Assembly: GCF_003846135.1 (NCBI RefSeq)
Contig: NZ_RHHM01000002.1
Coordinates: 305,322 to 369,321, forward strand
DNA from: Erwinia psidii
GTDB lineage: Bacteria; Pseudomonadota; Gammaproteobacteria; Enterobacterales; Enterobacteriaceae
DNA: 64,000 nt
Direction of reading: 5' to 3'
Part shown: positions 22,043-34,344 of the stretch, piece by piece
How the letters are laid out: each line of letters begins with the position of its first letter
Numbering within the stretch: the stretch's first letter is position 1
Program-made: the position numbers and the translations under genes
Notes under the pieces: generated by a model
Seen by the model: the letters and a program-made list of their open reading frames with translations, nothing else
Database searches by the model: none
What the model was told of the DNA's origin: nothing

Positions 22043-24403
22043 GTGAATAACGCGCGCACAGGCTTTCTGTTAACCCGCCACTGGCGGGACACCTCATCCG
22101 GCACGGAAGTGGTGCTGTGGCTGGCAACCGATACGGGTCCGCAACGGGTGGAGCTGCCACCACAGGAGTCGGTGGCATTTATTCCTCAGGCCGCACTGGC
22201 TGAGGCAGAAGCATTACTGAGACAGGAACGCCACTACCGCCTGGTGTCACTTGCGCTGAAGGATTTTCACCAGCGCCCGGTGGCCGCGCTCTATTGCAGA
22301 CAGTATCGCCAGTTACAGCGGCTGGAAAAGCTGCTACGCGAAAACGGCGTGCCGGTGTACGAAGCCGATATCCGGCCCCCTGAGCGCTTTCTGATGGAGC
22401 GCTATATCACGTCGCCGGTGTGGTTCAGCGGAGAACCCGCCGGTCACAGCCTGATCAATGCCCGCCTCAAGCCCTGCCCTGACTACCGTCCACCACTGAA
22501 GTGGGTATCACTGGATATCGAAACCAACCGCCACGGTGAGCTTTACTGTATCGGGCTGGAAGGCTGCGGACAGCGTGATGTATACATGCTCGGCCCGGAA
22601 AACGGCGATGCCAGCGGTCTGGATTTCTCTCTGCAATATGTTTCCAACCGCCCGCAGCTGTTGGAAAAGCTGAATGACTGGTTTGCCCAACATGACCCGG
22701 ACGTGATCGTCGGCTGGAACCTGGTACAGTTCGATCTGAGGATGTTGCAAAAACACGCTGACCGCTACGCTATACCGCTGCGGCTGGGCCGCAATAATGA
22801 GGTGTTGGAGTGGCGTGAACACGGTTTCAAGCCCGGCGTGTTCTTCGCCCAGGCAACGGGGCGGTTGATTATTGATGGCATTGAAGCACTGAAATCCGCC
22901 TTCTGGAACTTTGACTCATTCAGCCTGGAAGCCGTGTCGCGCCAGCTGTTGGGGGAAGGCAAATCCATCGACAATCCGTGGGACAGGATGCAGGAAATAG
23001 ATCGGCGCTTTGCCGAGGATAAACCGGCGCTGGCGCGTTATAACCTGAAAGACTGTGAGTTGGTGACGCGCATTTTCCAGCATACCGAGCTGATGCCCTT
23101 CCTGCTGGAGCGGGCGTCGGTGACCGGTCTGGCGGCTGACCGGCATGGTGGCTCGGTCGCGGCCTTCAGCCATCTGTATTTGCCCAGAATGCACCGCGCG
23201 GGTTACGTAGCGCCGGGGCTTGGGGAAATCACACCAGAGGCAAGCCCCGGCGGTTATGTGATGGATTCGCGTCCCGGTCTGTATGATTCCGTGCTGGTGC
23301 TGGATTACAAAAGCCTCTACCCCTCCATTATTCGCACTTTCCTGATCGATCCGGTGGGCTTGATCGAGGGTATCGCCCACCCCGATGAACGTGACTCAGT
23401 GAGCGGCTTTCGCGGCGCGCGTTTCTCACGGAGCCATCACTGTCTGCCGGAAATTGTCAGCCAGATCTGGCAGGGGCGCGAAGCGGCGAAAAAACAGGGC
23501 AACAGGCCGCTTTCACAGGCGCTGAAGATTATTATGAACGCTTTTTACGGCGTGCTGGGCACCAGTGCCTGCCGCTTTTTCGATCCGCGACTGGCTTCAT
23601 CAATTACGCTGCGTGGCCATGAGATCATGCGTCAAACAAGGGCACTGGTGGAAGCCGAAGGCTATGACGTGATTTATGGCGATACCGACTCCACCTTTGT
23701 CTGGCTGAAAACCCCCCACGATGAACAGACCGCCGCTGAAATTGGACAGCGGCTGGTGGCCAGGATCAACGACTGGTGGCGCGATCATCTGCGCCAGCAA
23801 TACGCGCTCGACAGCGCGCTGGAGCTGGAATATGAAACGCATTATTGTCGCTTTCTGATGCCCACCATTCGTGGCGCGGAGCAGGGCAGCAAAAAACGCT
23901 ATGCCGGCCTGATCCGTGAAGGAGAGCATGAACATATGGTGTTTAAAGGACTGGAAACCGTACGCACCGACTGGACGCCGCTGGCACAGCATTTTCAGCA
24001 GGCCCTCTACCTGAAGATCTTCAAAAATCAGCCCTACCAGGCGTATATCCGTGAGACGGTGCGCCAGTTGCTGGACGGCGAACTCGACGATCAACTCATT
24101 TACAGCAAAAGGTTGCGTCGCCCGCTGGATGATTATCAACGCAACGTCCCGCCACATGTGCGGGCCGCGCGCATAGCCGATGCGCAAAACCTGAAGCTGG
24201 ACCGTCCGTTGCAGTATCAGAACGGTGGGAAAATTCGCTATGTGATGGCCACCAGCGGGCCGGAGCCGCTGGAGGCACGGGTTACGCCGCTGGACTACGA
24301 TCACTACCTATCCCGCCAGCTCCAGCCCGTGGCAGAAGGGATACTCCCCTTCCTCGACGATGATTTTGCTACACTTGTCACCGGACAGTTGGGGCTTTTT
24401 TGA
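22043..24403 (+). CDS. polB: DNA polymerase II
   Basis: SOS-induced family B DNA polymerase with 3'-5' proofreading, used in replication restart and bypass. The 786 residues start at a GTG ([17 protein letters not shown]) and align with the 783-residue E. coli protein throughout. Exonuclease motif I is [11 protein letters not shown] near residue 155; polymerase motif A is [15 protein letters not shown] near 420, motif [13 protein letters not shown], and motif [12 protein letters not shown] near 550. A LexA box lies upstream. The ara genes that separate it from yabI in E. coli are absent. Confidence 0.97.
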   Translation: MNNARTGFLLTRHWRDTSSGTEVVLWLATDTGPQRVELPPQESVAFIPQAALAEAEALLRQERHYRLVSLALKDFHQRPVAALYCRQYRQLQRLEKLLRENGVPVYEADIRPPERFLMERYITSPVWFSGEPAGHSLINARLKPCPDYRPPLKWVSLDIETNRHGELYCIGLEGCGQRDVYMLGPENGDASGLDFSLQYVSNRPQLLEKLNDWFAQHDPDVIVGWNLVQFDLRMLQKHADRYAIPLRLGRNNEVLEWREHGFKPGVFFAQATGRLIIDGIEALKSAFWNFDSFSLEAVSRQLLGEGKSIDNPWDRMQEIDRRFAEDKPALARYNLKDCELVTRIFQHTELMPFLLERASVTGLAADRHGGSVAAFSHLYLPRMHRAGYVAPGLGEITPEASPGGYVMDSRPGLYDSVLVLDYKSLYPSIIRTFLIDPVGLIEGIAHPDERDSVSGFRGARFSRSHHCLPEIVSQIWQGREAAKKQGNRPLSQALKIIMNAFYGVLGTSACRFFDPRLASSITLRGHEIMRQTRALVEAEGYDVIYGDTDSTFVWLKTPHDEQTAAEIGQRLVARINDWWRDHLRQQYALDSALELEYETHYCRFLMPTIRGAEQGSKKRYAGLIREGEHEHMVFKGLETVRTDWTPLAQHFQQALYLKIFKNQPYQAYIRETVRQLLDGELDDQLIYSKRLRRPLDDYQRNVPPHVRAARIADAQNLKLDRPLQYQNGGKIRYVMATSGPEPLEARVTPLDYDHYLSRQLQPVAEGILPFLDDDFATLVTGQLGLF

Positions 24404-24536
24404 CAGGTGACGAATCTCTCTCCTTCCAGTACCATAGCGCCCTTCCTGATTCACTGAATTGTTTTGCCGGGCCGCCGTTGCCTGGCTGAAGTGCTTTTGC
24501 CTGCACCCACCATTAAGAGAGCCGAGCCGAATATTT

Positions 24537-27443
24537 ATGCCTTTTACACTTGGTCAGCGCTGGATCAGCGATACCGAAAGCGAACTGGGACTGGGAACCG
24601 TGGTTGCCATCGACACACGCATGGTCACGCTGCTTTTTCCGGCCACCGGCGAAAACCGACTCTATGCAAAAAATGACTCCCCTATCACCCGTGTGATCTT
24701 TAACCCAGGCGATACCATTACCAGCCACGAAAGCTGGCAGATGGAGATAACCGCGATAAACAGCGACAACGGACTGATGACCTACATCGGCACTCGCGCT
24801 GACACCGGGGAAACCGACGTGGTGATGCGGGAAGTGATGCTCGACAGCAAGCTGGTATTCAGTAAGCCGCAGGATCGTTTGTTTGCCGGACAGCTGGATC
24901 GAATGGATCGTTTCGCCCTGCGCTTTCGCGCCCGCAAATATCAGAGTGAGCAGTACCATCTGGCCACCAGCGGCCTGCGCGGAATGCGCACCAGCCTGAT
25001 CCCACATCAGCTACATATTGCCCACGATGTTGGCCGCCGCCACGCGCCGCGCGTGCTGCTGGCTGATGAAGTGGGTCTGGGAAAAACCATCGAAGCCGGA
25101 ATGATCATTCATCAGCAGCTGCTGGCGGGACGCGCCGAGCGGGTGCTGATCATTGTGCCGGAAACGCTGCAACACCAGTGGCTGGTCGAAATGATGCGCC
25201 GTTTCAATCTGCACTTCGCGCTGTTTGACGACGACCGCTACGCCCAGGCACAGCTTGACAGCGACAATGCATTTGATACCGAACAGCTGGTGATCTGCTC
25301 GCTTGACTTCGTGCGCCGTAATAAACAACGTCTGGAAAAACTGGCCGATGCCGCCTGGGACCTGATGATTGTGGACGAAGCCCATCACCTTGCATGGCAG
25401 GAGGGCCAGCCCAGCCGTGAATATCAGGTGGTTGAACAGCTGGCAGAGCAGATCCCTGGCGTGCTGCTGTTAACCGCCACGCCAGAACAGCTCGGAATGG
25501 AAAGCCATTTCGCCCGTCTGCGCCTGCTCGATCCCAGCCGTTTCCATGACTTTGCCGCCTTTGTGGAAGAACAACAGCATTTTCGCCCGGTGGCAGACGC
25601 CGTGACCTCGTTACTGGCCGACAATGCCATCAGCCAGCCGCAGATGAATATGCTTAACGATCTGGTCGGCGAGCAGGATATCGAACCACTGTTGCAGGTC
25701 GCTAACGGCGAGGGTGAAAACAAGCTGGCCGCCCGTCAGGAGCTGATCGCCATGCTGATGGATCGTCACGGCACCAGCCGCGTACTGTTTCGCAATACCC
25801 GTAACGGGGTGAAGGGGTTTCCGCAGCGCGAACTGCATCAGATCCGGCTCCCGCTGCCGACGCAGTATCAGACCGCGATCAAAGTCTCCGGCATTATGGC
25901 CGCGCGTAAGAGCGCCGATGAACGCGCACGCGACATGCTCTATCCCGAACAGATCTATCAGGAATTTGAAGGCGACAGCGGCACCTGGTGGAACTTCGAT
26001 CCCCGTGTTGAATGGCTGCTGGGCTTTCTTACCAGCCATCGCCAGCACAAAGTGCTGGTGATCTGTGCCAAGGCAAACACCGCGCTACAACTGGAGCAGG
26101 TATTACGCGAGCGCGAAGGTATCCGTGCTGCCGTGTTTCATGAAGGCCTGTCGATTATTGAACGCGATCGCGCCGCCGCGTGGTTCGCCTCAGAAGAAGA
26201 TGGCGCACAGGTTCTGCTCTGCTCAGAGATCGGCTCCGAAGGGCGTAACTTCCAGTTTGCCAGTCAGATGGTGATGTTCGATCTGCCCGCCAACCCGGAT
26301 CTGCTGGAGCAGCGTATTGGTCGTCTGGATCGTATCGGCCAGGCGCACGATATCAGGATCCATGTGCCTTATCTGGAAAAGACCGCCCAGGCGGTGCTGA
26401 TCCGTTGGTATCACGAAGGGCTGGATGCGTTTGAACACACCTGTCCTACCGGCCGGTCGGTGTATGACCGGGTTGCTTCGCAGCTGACGGCGTATCTGTC
26501 CGCGCCGGAAAATACCGAAGGACTGGATCGGTTTATCAGTGAATGCCGCCAGCAGCATGAAACACTGAAAAGCCAGCTGGAACAGGGCCGTGACCGTCTG
26601 CTGGAACTGAACTCCAACGGCGGTGAAAAAGCACAGGCGCTGGCAGAACAGATTGCCGGACAGGACAATAATATTGAGCTGGTTAACTTCGCGCTCAATC
26701 TGTTTGATATTGTTGGGATCAATCAGGAAGATCGCAGTGATAACCTGATCGTCCTGACGCCCGGCGATCATATGCTGGTCCCGGACTTTCCTGGCCTGCC
26801 GGAAGATGGCTGCACCATTACCTTCGATCGCCACCAGGCGCTTTCCCGTGAAGATGCGCAATATGTCACCTGGGAACATCCAATCATTCGCAACGGGCTG
26901 GATCTGATCCTCTCCGGCGATACCGGTAGCTGTGCGCTGTCGCTGCTGAAAAACAAAGCGCTGCCGGTGGGCACGCTGCTGGTGGAGCTGATCTACGTGG
27001 TGGAGGCGCAGGCCCCCAAACATCTGCAACTGACCCGCTTCCTGCCCCCGACGCCGGTGCGCATGCTGGTGGATCGTAAAGGCACCAACCTCGCGGAGAA
27101 GGTGGAGTTCGAAAGCTTCAACCGTCAGCTGAACGCCGTTAACCGTCATACCGGCAGTAAACTGGTTAACGCGGTCCAGCAGGATGTTCATGCCATCCTG
27201 CAACTGGCGGAAGATCAGGCAGCGGCAGAAGCCCGCAAACTGATTGAAACCGCCCGTCAGCAGGCTAACGAGAAACTCACGGCGGAACTGTCGCGGCTGG
27301 AAGCATTGCAGGCGGTCAATCCGAACATCCGTCAGGATGAAATTGATGCGCTGGAAAACAATCGTGAACAGGTTCTGGCGGCGCTGAGCGAGGCCAACTG
27401 GCGTCTTGACGCGCTACGCCTGATTGTTGTCACGCACCAGTAA
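24537..27443 (+). CDS. rapA: RNA polymerase-associated ATPase RapA (HepA)
   Basis: Swi2/Snf2 ATPase that binds RNA polymerase and helps recycle it after termination. The ATG at 24537 ([20 protein letters not shown]) yields 968 residues, exactly the E. coli length; an in-frame upstream start adds 26 unconserved residues. Tudor-like N-terminal domains precede helicase motif I ([15 protein letters not shown], near residue 173) and II (VDEAHHL, near 280). Motif VI is in [15 protein letters not shown]. It is followed by rluA in the same direction. Confidence 0.96.
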   Translation: MPFTLGQRWISDTESELGLGTVVAIDTRMVTLLFPATGENRLYAKNDSPITRVIFNPGDTITSHESWQMEITAINSDNGLMTYIGTRADTGETDVVMREVMLDSKLVFSKPQDRLFAGQLDRMDRFALRFRARKYQSEQYHLATSGLRGMRTSLIPHQLHIAHDVGRRHAPRVLLADEVGLGKTIEAGMIIHQQLLAGRAERVLIIVPETLQHQWLVEMMRRFNLHFALFDDDRYAQAQLDSDNAFDTEQLVICSLDFVRRNKQRLEKLADAAWDLMIVDEAHHLAWQEGQPSREYQVVEQLAEQIPGVLLLTATPEQLGMESHFARLRLLDPSRFHDFAAFVEEQQHFRPVADAVTSLLADNAISQPQMNMLNDLVGEQDIEPLLQVANGEGENKLAARQELIAMLMDRHGTSRVLFRNTRNGVKGFPQRELHQIRLPLPTQYQTAIKVSGIMAARKSADERARDMLYPEQIYQEFEGDSGTWWNFDPRVEWLLGFLTSHRQHKVLVICAKANTALQLEQVLREREGIRAAVFHEGLSIIERDRAAAWFASEEDGAQVLLCSEIGSEGRNFQFASQMVMFDLPANPDLLEQRIGRLDRIGQAHDIRIHVPYLEKTAQAVLIRWYHEGLDAFEHTCPTGRSVYDRVASQLTAYLSAPENTEGLDRFISECRQQHETLKSQLEQGRDRLLELNSNGGEKAQALAEQIAGQDNNIELVNFALNLFDIVGINQEDRSDNLIVLTPGDHMLVPDFPGLPEDGCTITFDRHQALSREDAQYVTWEHPIIRNGLDLILSGDTGSCALSLLKNKALPVGTLLVELIYVVEAQAPKHLQLTRFLPPTPVRMLVDRKGTNLAEKVEFESFNRQLNAVNRHTGSKLVNAVQQDVHAILQLAEDQAAAEARKLIETARQQANEKLTAELSRLEALQAVNPNIRQDEIDALENNREQVLAALSEANWRLDALRLIVVTHQ

Positions 27444-27481
27444 TCTTCAGGGCGGTACGTCCGCCCTGCACAGGTAAAAAG

Positions 27482-28135
27482 ATGGAACCCTACAATCCAC
27501 CGCAGGACCCCTGGCTGCATGTCCTGTACCGGGATCAACACATTATCGTGGTCAACAAGCCCAGCGGGCTGCTCTCCGTTCCGGGCCGTCTGGCTGAACA
27601 CCACGACAGCGTAATGAGCCGTATCCAACAGGATTTTCCCGCAGCGGAATCGGTTCACCGACTGGATATGGCCACCAGCGGCGTGATCGTGGTGGCGCTG
27701 ACCAAAGCAGCCGAGCGCGAACTTAAACGACAGTTCCGCGAACGGGAACCGCAGAAAACCTACGTGGCGAGAGTCTGGGGACACCCGGCAGAGGAAAAAG
27801 GGGTGATCGATCTGCCGCTGATTTGCGACTGGCCGAACCGCCCAAAACAGAAAGTCTGCCTGGAAACCGGCAAAGCCGCGCAAACGGCATATGAAGTGCT
27901 GGAATACGCAGCCGATCACAGCGCGCGCCTGCAACTGAAGCCGCTGACCGGACGCTCTCACCAGCTCAGGGTGCATCTGCTGGCGCTGGGCCATCCCATC
28001 CTTGGGGATAATTTTTATGCCCATGAACAGGCCAGAGCCATGGCACCGCGCCTGCAACTCCATGCCGAAGCGTTGACCATCACTCATCCGGCATTTCAGT
28101 CAGCCATGACCTTTCGCCAGCCCGCGGATTTTTAA
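27482..28135 (+). CDS. rluA: Dual-specificity rRNA/tRNA pseudouridine synthase RluA
   Basis: Makes pseudouridine at position 746 of 23S rRNA and 32 of several tRNAs. The 217 residues show the RluA-family catalytic motif ESVHRLDMATSGVIV with the aspartate near residue 63, preceded by VVNKPSGLLSVPG, and the C-terminal GRSHQLRVHLLALGHPILGD. E. coli RluA is 219 residues. It lies 38 bp after rapA. Confidence 0.96.
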   Translation: MEPYNPPQDPWLHVLYRDQHIIVVNKPSGLLSVPGRLAEHHDSVMSRIQQDFPAAESVHRLDMATSGVIVVALTKAAERELKRQFREREPQKTYVARVWGHPAEEKGVIDLPLICDWPNRPKQKVCLETGKAAQTAYEVLEYAADHSARLQLKPLTGRSHQLRVHLLALGHPILGDNFYAHEQARAMAPRLQLHAEALTITHPAFQSAMTFRQPADF

Positions 28136-28157
28136 CCAGGCCTGCCGTCACCTTACC

Positions 28158-28538
28158 TCAACCAATACAATGGGATAAGGTGTTGGTCGGCAAACCGTAT
28201 TGCCCGGCGATGCGGGCCACCCGCTCCACCAGCGGCTTGCCGTGGTTCGGATGCATCTCATCAAAGCGGCACGGTTTACCTGACAGGTCATATTTTCGCT
28301 TACCGAAGTGATGGTAAGGCAGCAGATCGATTCCCCGGAAGCAAGGCTTATCCCGTACCATCGAGGCTATCAGGGCCATGATATTGTGCGCCTCTTGCTC
28401 AGTGTCGTTTACCTGCGGGATCACCGGGATACGGATACGCAATGGCACCTGTTGCTCAAGGAGCCTCTTCAGGTTCTTCAGAATGCTGCGATTGCTGACG
28501 CCGGTGTAACGCTGATGCAGCGTCTCGTTGGCCCCCCA
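28158..28538 (-). pseudogene. Glycyl-radical enzyme activase, C-terminal remnant
   Basis: The minus-strand frame reads from ANETLHQRYTGVSNRSILKN through VPLRIRIPVIPQVNDTEQE, GIDLLPYHHFGKRKYDL and ends with a stop at 28158. This is the C-terminal third of PflA-like radical-SAM activating enzymes. The radical-SAM CxxxCxxC motif, the ferredoxin insert and the SGGGVT-SGGEP segment are all missing, and the upstream DNA stops resembling the family near 28538. No partner glycyl-radical enzyme gene is present. I read it as a deletion remnant. Confidence 0.7.
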
Positions 28539-29445
28539 CGCCAGGCAATTTCCATTGAAATTTCGCCACCGCGCGCAGTAGCAAAACTGGCATCCCCGGA
28601 AAGGCGCGACAGGCCCAGGTGACTGCTCTGGCTCATGACGCAGAAATAAAGTAAATAATGCTAACGCCGGCCAGAAATACGTGGAGGAAGCGTATCATTC
28701 GTCATTTAACTGTTCTCATGATAATACCGCCATTAATAATTAATAATGCCTGCCAGAACAGGTTCTTCGGTTGGCATTAAATCCCGGACATTTTGTTAAC
28801 CGATATTATTCACGCCCCACCAGCAGATAACGAGTAACATCCGAGCATGTTTCCCTGATAACCAGAGGCACTCCATACAGAAAACCGGCACTGTTTTTTT
28901 CCATTGGCACTATATTTTCGTTGAAGTCATTTCTGTTAAAAAATGAATCATCAGCATCCCGGAGATAATCAGCAGGCTGCTGGCGTGCAGTACAATACCG
29001 AACCGGAAAAGCGTCAGAAACGCGGGTATGCCGCTATACAGGTAAGGTCAGCCTGGCTCTCTTTCAGGACCGCCACAGCAGAAAGTGTGCAGATATCAGT
29101 ACCGACGCAGTATCCGCTGACAGTCATCCTGTCATACCAGCGGATAAATGCAGAAAGGGGGCGGGTAAAAAAATGGCCAGCGCCAGCCCCCCATTTTACC
29201 ACCGGTTATATTGTTACCCGGTCCAGAAAACAGATTAAAAATACCTGATGCCGTGTCTTTTGCGCATACTATAACACTGGATTTTAAATCAGGCATAAAC
29301 CACAAAACTGTTTGCGGAGAATAAGCAGGAGACATTCACTGCAAAAGAAGTCACTCTGAATGCCATGCAGAAATAATTAAAAAAACACAACGTATTTATT
29401 TTAAATAACCGTCCCACCGCAAATATAAGCGTGCGTATTTTCACA
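28539..29445. other. Gene-poor decayed region between rluA and djlA
   Basis: About 900 bp without an intact gene. Its rluA side holds the start of the activase remnant; the middle has a frame-broken reading described separately (28806-29202). The rest (28640-28800 and 29205-29445) is A+T-rich with nothing I recognise. E. coli djlA and rluA are closer together, so this looks like a decayed insertion. Confidence 0.55.
28806..29202 (-). pseudogene. Frame-broken gene relic of unknown family
   Basis: Two minus-strand frames seem to continue each other. The first (29202-29014) begins MVKWGAGAGHFFTRPLSAF and runs to LKESQADL. The second has no stop from about 29036 to 28806 and contains TARQQPADYLRDADDSFFNR, GFLYGVPLVIRETCSDVTRY and ends LLVGRE before a TAA. 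A single-base indel near 29020-29040 would join them into a product of about 130 residues. I do not recognise the family; the second frame reads like real protein but this is weak evidence. Confidence 0.35.
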
Positions 29446-29475
29446 AAATAATAAAGGGAGGTTTACTCCCTTTAT
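29446..29475 (-). terminator. Rho-independent terminator of djlA
   Basis: Minus-strand perfect hairpin ATAAAGGGAG-TAAAC-CTCCCTTTAT followed by TATTTT, 13 bp after the djlA stop. Confidence 0.85.
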
Positions 29476-29488
29476 AGCAATAAAAATG

Positions 29489-30316
29489 CTATTTAAACCC
29501 TTTTTCACGCTTAATCAAATCGTAAGCGGCCTGGATTTTTTGCGCTTTCTGCTTGGCCATTTCCATCATCTGGGGCGGCAAGCCTTTCGCCACCAGTTTA
29601 TCCGGGTGATGTTCACTCATCAGCTTGCGGTAAGCTCGTTTAATACTGGCCGCATCGTCACTGCTTTTCACGCCCAGCACACTACAGGCATCAGCAAGCG
29701 TTGGCCCACGCTGGCCGGTGTTGAATCCTCCCTGGGAACCGGAATGCCCATGTGAATAGCCGTCGCCGCCAAACTGCTGACCACTCTCCATCATGCGCAG
29801 GAATTGCTCAAACTGCATACGGGAAATACCCAACTCTTCCGCGATCACATACAGTACCTGTCGCTCATTGGGATGCAGGGAACCATCGGCAAAGGCTGCC
29901 TGAATTTGAATTTCAAGAAACATCCGAATCAGGTCGAAGCGGCCGAAGCAGGCGCTGCGAAGCTCGCGTAGCTTGCTACGTAACGGATAGCCCGCTTCCT
30001 TGCCTTCGCGAAAAGCGCCCTGGGCGGAAGCACGTGCTTCACCATGCAGCTGCATACGGTCCATCAGTAATGATGCCATCTGAATATCTGCGTCGGTCAC
30101 CCGCCCTTTTGATTTAGTCAAATGCCCCATAACCTGGAAGGTGGTACTGAAAAACAGCGTCTGTCGGGCCTGTTGATTAGTGAAATATCCCTGCCCCCGC
30201 ACCGCCCGTACTTTGTCGACAAGGTGACCAATCAGCAAACCAAATGCCAATCCCCAAAAGCCCATGCCGCTTAATAAACCCAGCACAAGCCCAATTACTT
30301 TTCCCCAATAGCGCAT
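29489..30316 (-). CDS. djlA: Membrane-anchored co-chaperone DjlA
   Basis: Type III J-domain protein that works with DnaK and GrpE and can induce colanic acid capsule synthesis through the Rcs pathway when overproduced in E. coli. The 275 residues have an N-terminal glycine-rich transmembrane segment (about residues 7-30), a TerB-like helical middle domain ([40 protein letters not shown]), a glycine/histidine-rich linker and a C-terminal J domain with the HPD tripeptide in [11 protein letters not shown]. coli DjlA is 271 residues. It diverges from lptD. Confidence 0.96.
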   Translation of the reverse strand: MRYWGKVIGLVLGLLSGMGFWGLAFGLLIGHLVDKVRAVRGQGYFTNQQARQTLFFSTTFQVMGHLTKSKGRVTDADIQMASLLMDRMQLHGEARASAQGAFREGKEAGYPLRSKLRELRSACFGRFDLIRMFLEIQIQAAFADGSLHPNERQVLYVIAEELGISRMQFEQFLRMMESGQQFGGDGYSHGHSGSQGGFNTGQRGPTLADACSVLGVKSSDDAASIKRAYRKLMSEHHPDKLVAKGLPPQMMEMAKQKAQKIQAAYDLIKREKGFK

Positions 30317-30626
30317 ATACTCCTCAATTCGCCATGCTGAAGGCTGAAAATTGCATTATCATACCTGTCATTTATCTCAGCGCCTAACGACAACGCGGCC
30401 AAACAATCAGAAGTTACCTGACAGATTTCAGATTTACAGGAAGACAGCAACTGCACGAACTTACCTGAAGCTTACAAAAATAAGTGACAAAGGAGAGTAA
30501 GTGAAGCCAGGACACCTGCAATTTGCAAGATGAAAGGTATAGCACTGGCGCTACGCTGTTGAGTGCGTTAGTCTCTGACCGTTTGTCGGCATGATGCCTG
30601 CTATCACGGAATTTTCGATACCGCGT
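30317..30626. other. Divergent djlA / lptD promoter region
   Basis: About 310 bp between divergent genes, A+T-rich in its middle. It must hold the promoters of both; I could not single out convincing -35/-10 pairs by eye, and see no ORF. Confidence 0.5.
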
Positions 30627-32993
30627 ATGAAAAAACGATTACCTACTCTGCTGGCCTCGCTTATCGGCTCAGCACTTTACAGCCAGCAGGGTCTGGCCGA
30701 CGACCTCGCATCACAGTGCATGTTGGGTGTGCCGAGCTACACCCGTCCTCTGGTGCAGGCTAAAAATAACAATGACCTTCCGGTAACCATTAACGCGGAT
30801 CGGGCAAAAGGTAACTATCCCGATAACGCGGTGTTCACCGGTAACGTGGATGTTCAGCAAGGTAACGGTCGCCTTCAGTCTGACGAAATGCAATTGCACC
30901 AGAAGCAGACACCGGGCGAGGCCACACCGGTTCGCACCGTCGATGCGTTGGGGAATGTGCACTACGACGACAATCAGGTGGTACTGAAAGGCCCGAAAGG
31001 CTGGTCGAACCTCAATACCAAAGACACCAACGTCTGGGATGGAACTTATCAGATGGTGGGACGCCAGGGACGGGGAACCGGCGATCAGATGAAGCTGCGA
31101 GGCCAGAACCGCTACACCATTCTGGAAAACGGTACCTTTACCTCCTGTCTGCCTGGCGATAACAGCTGGAGCGTTGCCGGGACCGAAGTGATTGAAGACC
31201 GTGAAGAGCAGGTAGCAGAAATCTGGAACGCACGCTTTAAAATTGGCAAAGTTCCGGTGCTCTACAGCCCTTATTTACAGCTGCCAATTGGCGATCGCCG
31301 TCGCTCCGGTTTCCTGATCCCTAACGCCAAATACGACAGCTCCAACGGTTTTGAATTTATTCTGCCTTACTACTGGAACATCGCGCCGCAGGTCGATGCC
31401 ACCATCACGCCACATTACATGAGTAATCGTGGTACGCAGTTACAGAATGAATTCCGCTATCTGACCAAAGCGGGTGAAGGCCTGATGGAATTTGACTATC
31501 TGCCATCAGACAGTCAGTTCACCAAAGATGCGACGGCCCGCAACATTGCCAATGGCGAAGACGCCGATCGCTGGATGTTCACCTGGAAGCACAACGGGGT
31601 TTACGACCAGAACTGGCGCTTTAACATTGATTACACCAAGGTCAGTGATGTTTATTATTTCACCGACCTGGCCTCCCCCTACGCGAGTTCAACCGACGGC
31701 TATGTTACGCAGAAATTCAGTGTGGGTTACGCAGAGCAAAATTGGGATGCGACGCTGTCAACCAAACAGTTCCAGATTTTCTCCACGCAAACCAGCAACG
31801 ATGTGTACCGCGCTGAGCCACAGTTTGATTTTAACTACTATCAGAACGATGTCGGTCCGTTTGACACTCATCTGTATGCCCAGGCGGTGAAATTCACCAA
31901 CGTGAATGAAAAATACCCGGACGCTATCCGTTTGCATCTGGAACCGACCATCAACCTGCCGATGTCCAACCGCTGGGGAAGCCTGAATACCGAGGCCAAA
32001 CTGCTGGCGACCCACTATCAGCAGGATGACACTGAATACTGGAATGAAAACGTCGATACCACCAAAGTCAACCAGTTAAAAAGCACGGTAAACCGTGTAA
32101 TGCCACAATTTAAAGTCGACGGCAAAATGGTATTTGACCGCGATATGGACTGGTCACCGGGCTATACGCAGACGCTGGAACCTCGCGTACAGTACCTGTA
32201 TGTGCCCTATCGTGATCAGAGCAATATCCGCGCTTACGACTCAACGCTGCTGCAAAGTGACTATACCGGCCTGTTCCGCGATCGCACTTACAGCGGTCTG
32301 GACCGTATCGCCTCCGCCAATCAAATCACCACGGGCGTGACCACCCGAATATTTGATAACGATCTGGTTGAACGTTTTAATGCATCCGTTGGTCAAATCT
32401 ACTCGTTTACGCCATCCCGAACCGGTCTGGAAACGACCGATTCAGACAATCGTGGCAGTATCGAGTGGGCCGGTGACTCGTTCTGGAAAATCAGCGATCG
32501 TTGGAATGCGCGCGGTGGTATTCAGTACGACACCCGACTGAACGCCGTTTCGCAAGGAAATGCGGTGCTGGAATACCGTCGTGATGCAGACCGTTTGGTG
32601 CAGCTGAATTACCGCTACACCAGCCCGGAATACATCCAGCAGACGTTAAGCCAGATTACCAACCCTGGTTATCAACAGGGCATTTCCCAGGTGGGTGCCA
32701 CCGCCAGCTGGCCGATTGCTGATTCATGGGCTGTGGTGGGCGCATGGTATTACGATACCAAGGCTAAACAGCCCGCCGATCAGTTGCTTGGCTTACAGTA
32801 CAGCTCTTGTTGCTATGCCATCCGTATGGGGTACGAGCGCAAAATCACCAGCTGGGACAGCACCAACAGTAAAAGTAATTATGACAACAAAATCTCGTTC
32901 AACATTGAGCTACGTGGCCTGAGTCCGTCTTACAGTCTGGGTTCCGGTGAAATGCTGCGTCAGGGCATCTTGCCTTATCAGCGCTCTTTCTGA
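30627..32993 (+). CDS. lptD: LPS-assembly outer membrane protein LptD
   Basis: Outer-membrane beta-barrel that, with the lipoprotein LptE, inserts lipopolysaccharide in the outer leaflet. The ATG at 30627 ([20 protein letters not shown]) gives 788 residues against 784 in E. coli. The signal peptide ends near residue 24 (QGLADD), followed by the jellyroll domain ([20 protein letters not shown]) and a barrel rich in alternating aromatic strands. The cysteines of the two disulphide pairs are visible at SQCMLG, FTSCLPG and the adjacent pair SSCCYAI. It is the first gene of lptD-surA-pdxA-rsmA-apaG-apaH. Confidence 0.97.
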   Translation: MKKRLPTLLASLIGSALYSQQGLADDLASQCMLGVPSYTRPLVQAKNNNDLPVTINADRAKGNYPDNAVFTGNVDVQQGNGRLQSDEMQLHQKQTPGEATPVRTVDALGNVHYDDNQVVLKGPKGWSNLNTKDTNVWDGTYQMVGRQGRGTGDQMKLRGQNRYTILENGTFTSCLPGDNSWSVAGTEVIEDREEQVAEIWNARFKIGKVPVLYSPYLQLPIGDRRRSGFLIPNAKYDSSNGFEFILPYYWNIAPQVDATITPHYMSNRGTQLQNEFRYLTKAGEGLMEFDYLPSDSQFTKDATARNIANGEDADRWMFTWKHNGVYDQNWRFNIDYTKVSDVYYFTDLASPYASSTDGYVTQKFSVGYAEQNWDATLSTKQFQIFSTQTSNDVYRAEPQFDFNYYQNDVGPFDTHLYAQAVKFTNVNEKYPDAIRLHLEPTINLPMSNRWGSLNTEAKLLATHYQQDDTEYWNENVDTTKVNQLKSTVNRVMPQFKVDGKMVFDRDMDWSPGYTQTLEPRVQYLYVPYRDQSNIRAYDSTLLQSDYTGLFRDRTYSGLDRIASANQITTGVTTRIFDNDLVERFNASVGQIYSFTPSRTGLETTDSDNRGSIEWAGDSFWKISDRWNARGGIQYDTRLNAVSQGNAVLEYRRDADRLVQLNYRYTSPEYIQQTLSQITNPGYQQGISQVGATASWPIADSWAVVGAWYYDTKAKQPADQLLGLQYSSCCYAIRMGYERKITSWDSTNSKSNYDNKISFNIELRGLSPSYSLGSGEMLRQGILPYQRSF

Positions 32994-33048
32994 TGTTGTG
33001 ATAACTCGTTTGCAAAACCCGCAAAGCGGATAGAAGAATGGAAAAAGT

Positions 33049-34344
33049 ATGAAGAACTGGAGAATGCTGATCCTTGGTGCGGCGCTGACAGCCAGCACCG
33101 CGTTTGCAGCCCCACAGGTAGTTGATAAAGTTGCAGCCGTCGTCAATAACGGCGTGGTTCTGGAGAGTGACGTCGACGGCATGATGCGGTCGGTAAAAAG
33201 TCAGGCTCAGGAGGCTGGCCAGCAGCTTCCCGATGATAAAACACTTCGTCATCAAATCGTTGAACGTCTGGTGATGGATAATATTTTGCTGCAAATGGCG
33301 AAGCAGGGCGGCCTTCAGGTCCAGGATGCTCAGGTCGATCAGGCCATTGCCAATATTGCGCAACAAAACAAAATGACCGTCGATCAGCTGCGTAGCCGTC
33401 TGGCTTACGACGGGATGAACTATGCCACTTATCATGAGCAGATCCGTAAAGAGATGACGATTGCGGAAGTGCGCAACAATGAAGTGCGTCGCCGCATCAC
33501 CATCCTGCCACAGGAGGTGGATTCTCTGGCTAAACAGGTCTCCTCTCAAAACAGCGATACCGCCGAACTGAACCTCAGTCATATCCTGCTGGCGCTGCCT
33601 GAGAACCCTACCCAACAGCAGGTGGACTCCCAGGAAAAACTGGCTAATCAGCTGGTGAGTGAAGCGAAAAACGGCGGTGATTTCGGCAAGCTGGCGATCG
33701 CGTACTCTGCTGACGCACAGGCGCTGAAGGGTGGCAACATGGGCTGGGGCCGCATTCAGGAACTGCCATCCCTGTTCGCACAGGCGCTTATCACCGCGAA
33801 AAAAGGCGACATAATCGGTCCGGTGCGCTCAGGCGTGGGTTTCCACATCCTGAAGGTCAATGATATTCGTGGCGACAACCAAAGTATCTCCGTCACCGAA
33901 GTACATGCCCGTCATATTCTACTCAAGCCATCACCCGTACTGACCGACGAACAGGCGCGTCAGAAACTGGAGCAGGTTGCCATGGAGATCAACAGTGGCA
34001 AAACCACGTTTGCTCAGGCAGCGAAAGATATGTCTGAGGATCCCGGTTCGGCTAACCAGGGCGGCGATCTGGGCTGGAGTTCTCCAGAGATGTTCGATCC
34101 GGCGTTTCGTGATGCCCTGCTGAAACTGAAAAAAGGCCAGATGAGTGGTCCGGTTCACTCCTCCTTCGGCTGGCACCTTATTCAGCTGATGGATACGCGC
34201 CAGGTTGACAAAACTGACGCCGCACAGAAAGAACGCGCCTATCGCCTGCTGTTTAATCGTAAGTTTGCCGAAGAAGCGCAAACCTGGATGCAGGAACAAC
34301 GCGCCTCGGCCTATGTGAAAATTCTGGATGGCAATGCTCAGTAA
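33049..34344 (+). CDS. surA: Periplasmic chaperone and peptidyl-prolyl isomerase SurA
   Basis: Main periplasmic chaperone for outer-membrane proteins, LptD among them. The 431 residues have a signal peptide ([20 protein letters not shown], cleavage after residue 20), the N-terminal chaperone domain starting [20 protein letters not shown], two parvulin domains (one around [27 protein letters not shown], the second around [26 protein letters not shown]) and the short C-terminal helix. E. coli SurA is 428 residues. It follows lptD by 55 bp and overlaps pdxA. Confidence 0.97.
   Translation: MKNWRMLILGAALTASTAFAAPQVVDKVAAVVNNGVVLESDVDGMMRSVKSQAQEAGQQLPDDKTLRHQIVERLVMDNILLQMAKQGGLQVQDAQVDQAIANIAQQNKMTVDQLRSRLAYDGMNYATYHEQIRKEMTIAEVRNNEVRRRITILPQEVDSLAKQVSSQNSDTAELNLSHILLALPENPTQQQVDSQEKLANQLVSEAKNGGDFGKLAIAYSADAQALKGGNMGWGRIQELPSLFAQALITAKKGDIIGPVRSGVGFHILKVNDIRGDNQSISVTEVHARHILLKPSPVLTDEQARQKLEQVAMEINSGKTTFAQAAKDMSEDPGSANQGGDLGWSSPEMFDPAFRDALLKLKKGQMSGPVHSSFGWHLIQLMDTRQVDKTDAAQKERAYRLLFNRKFAEEAQTWMQEQRASAYVKILDGNAQ

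Noticed and set aside
29486..29755. Plus-strand frame antisense to djlA
   Set aside because: Shadow of the conserved djlA J domain.
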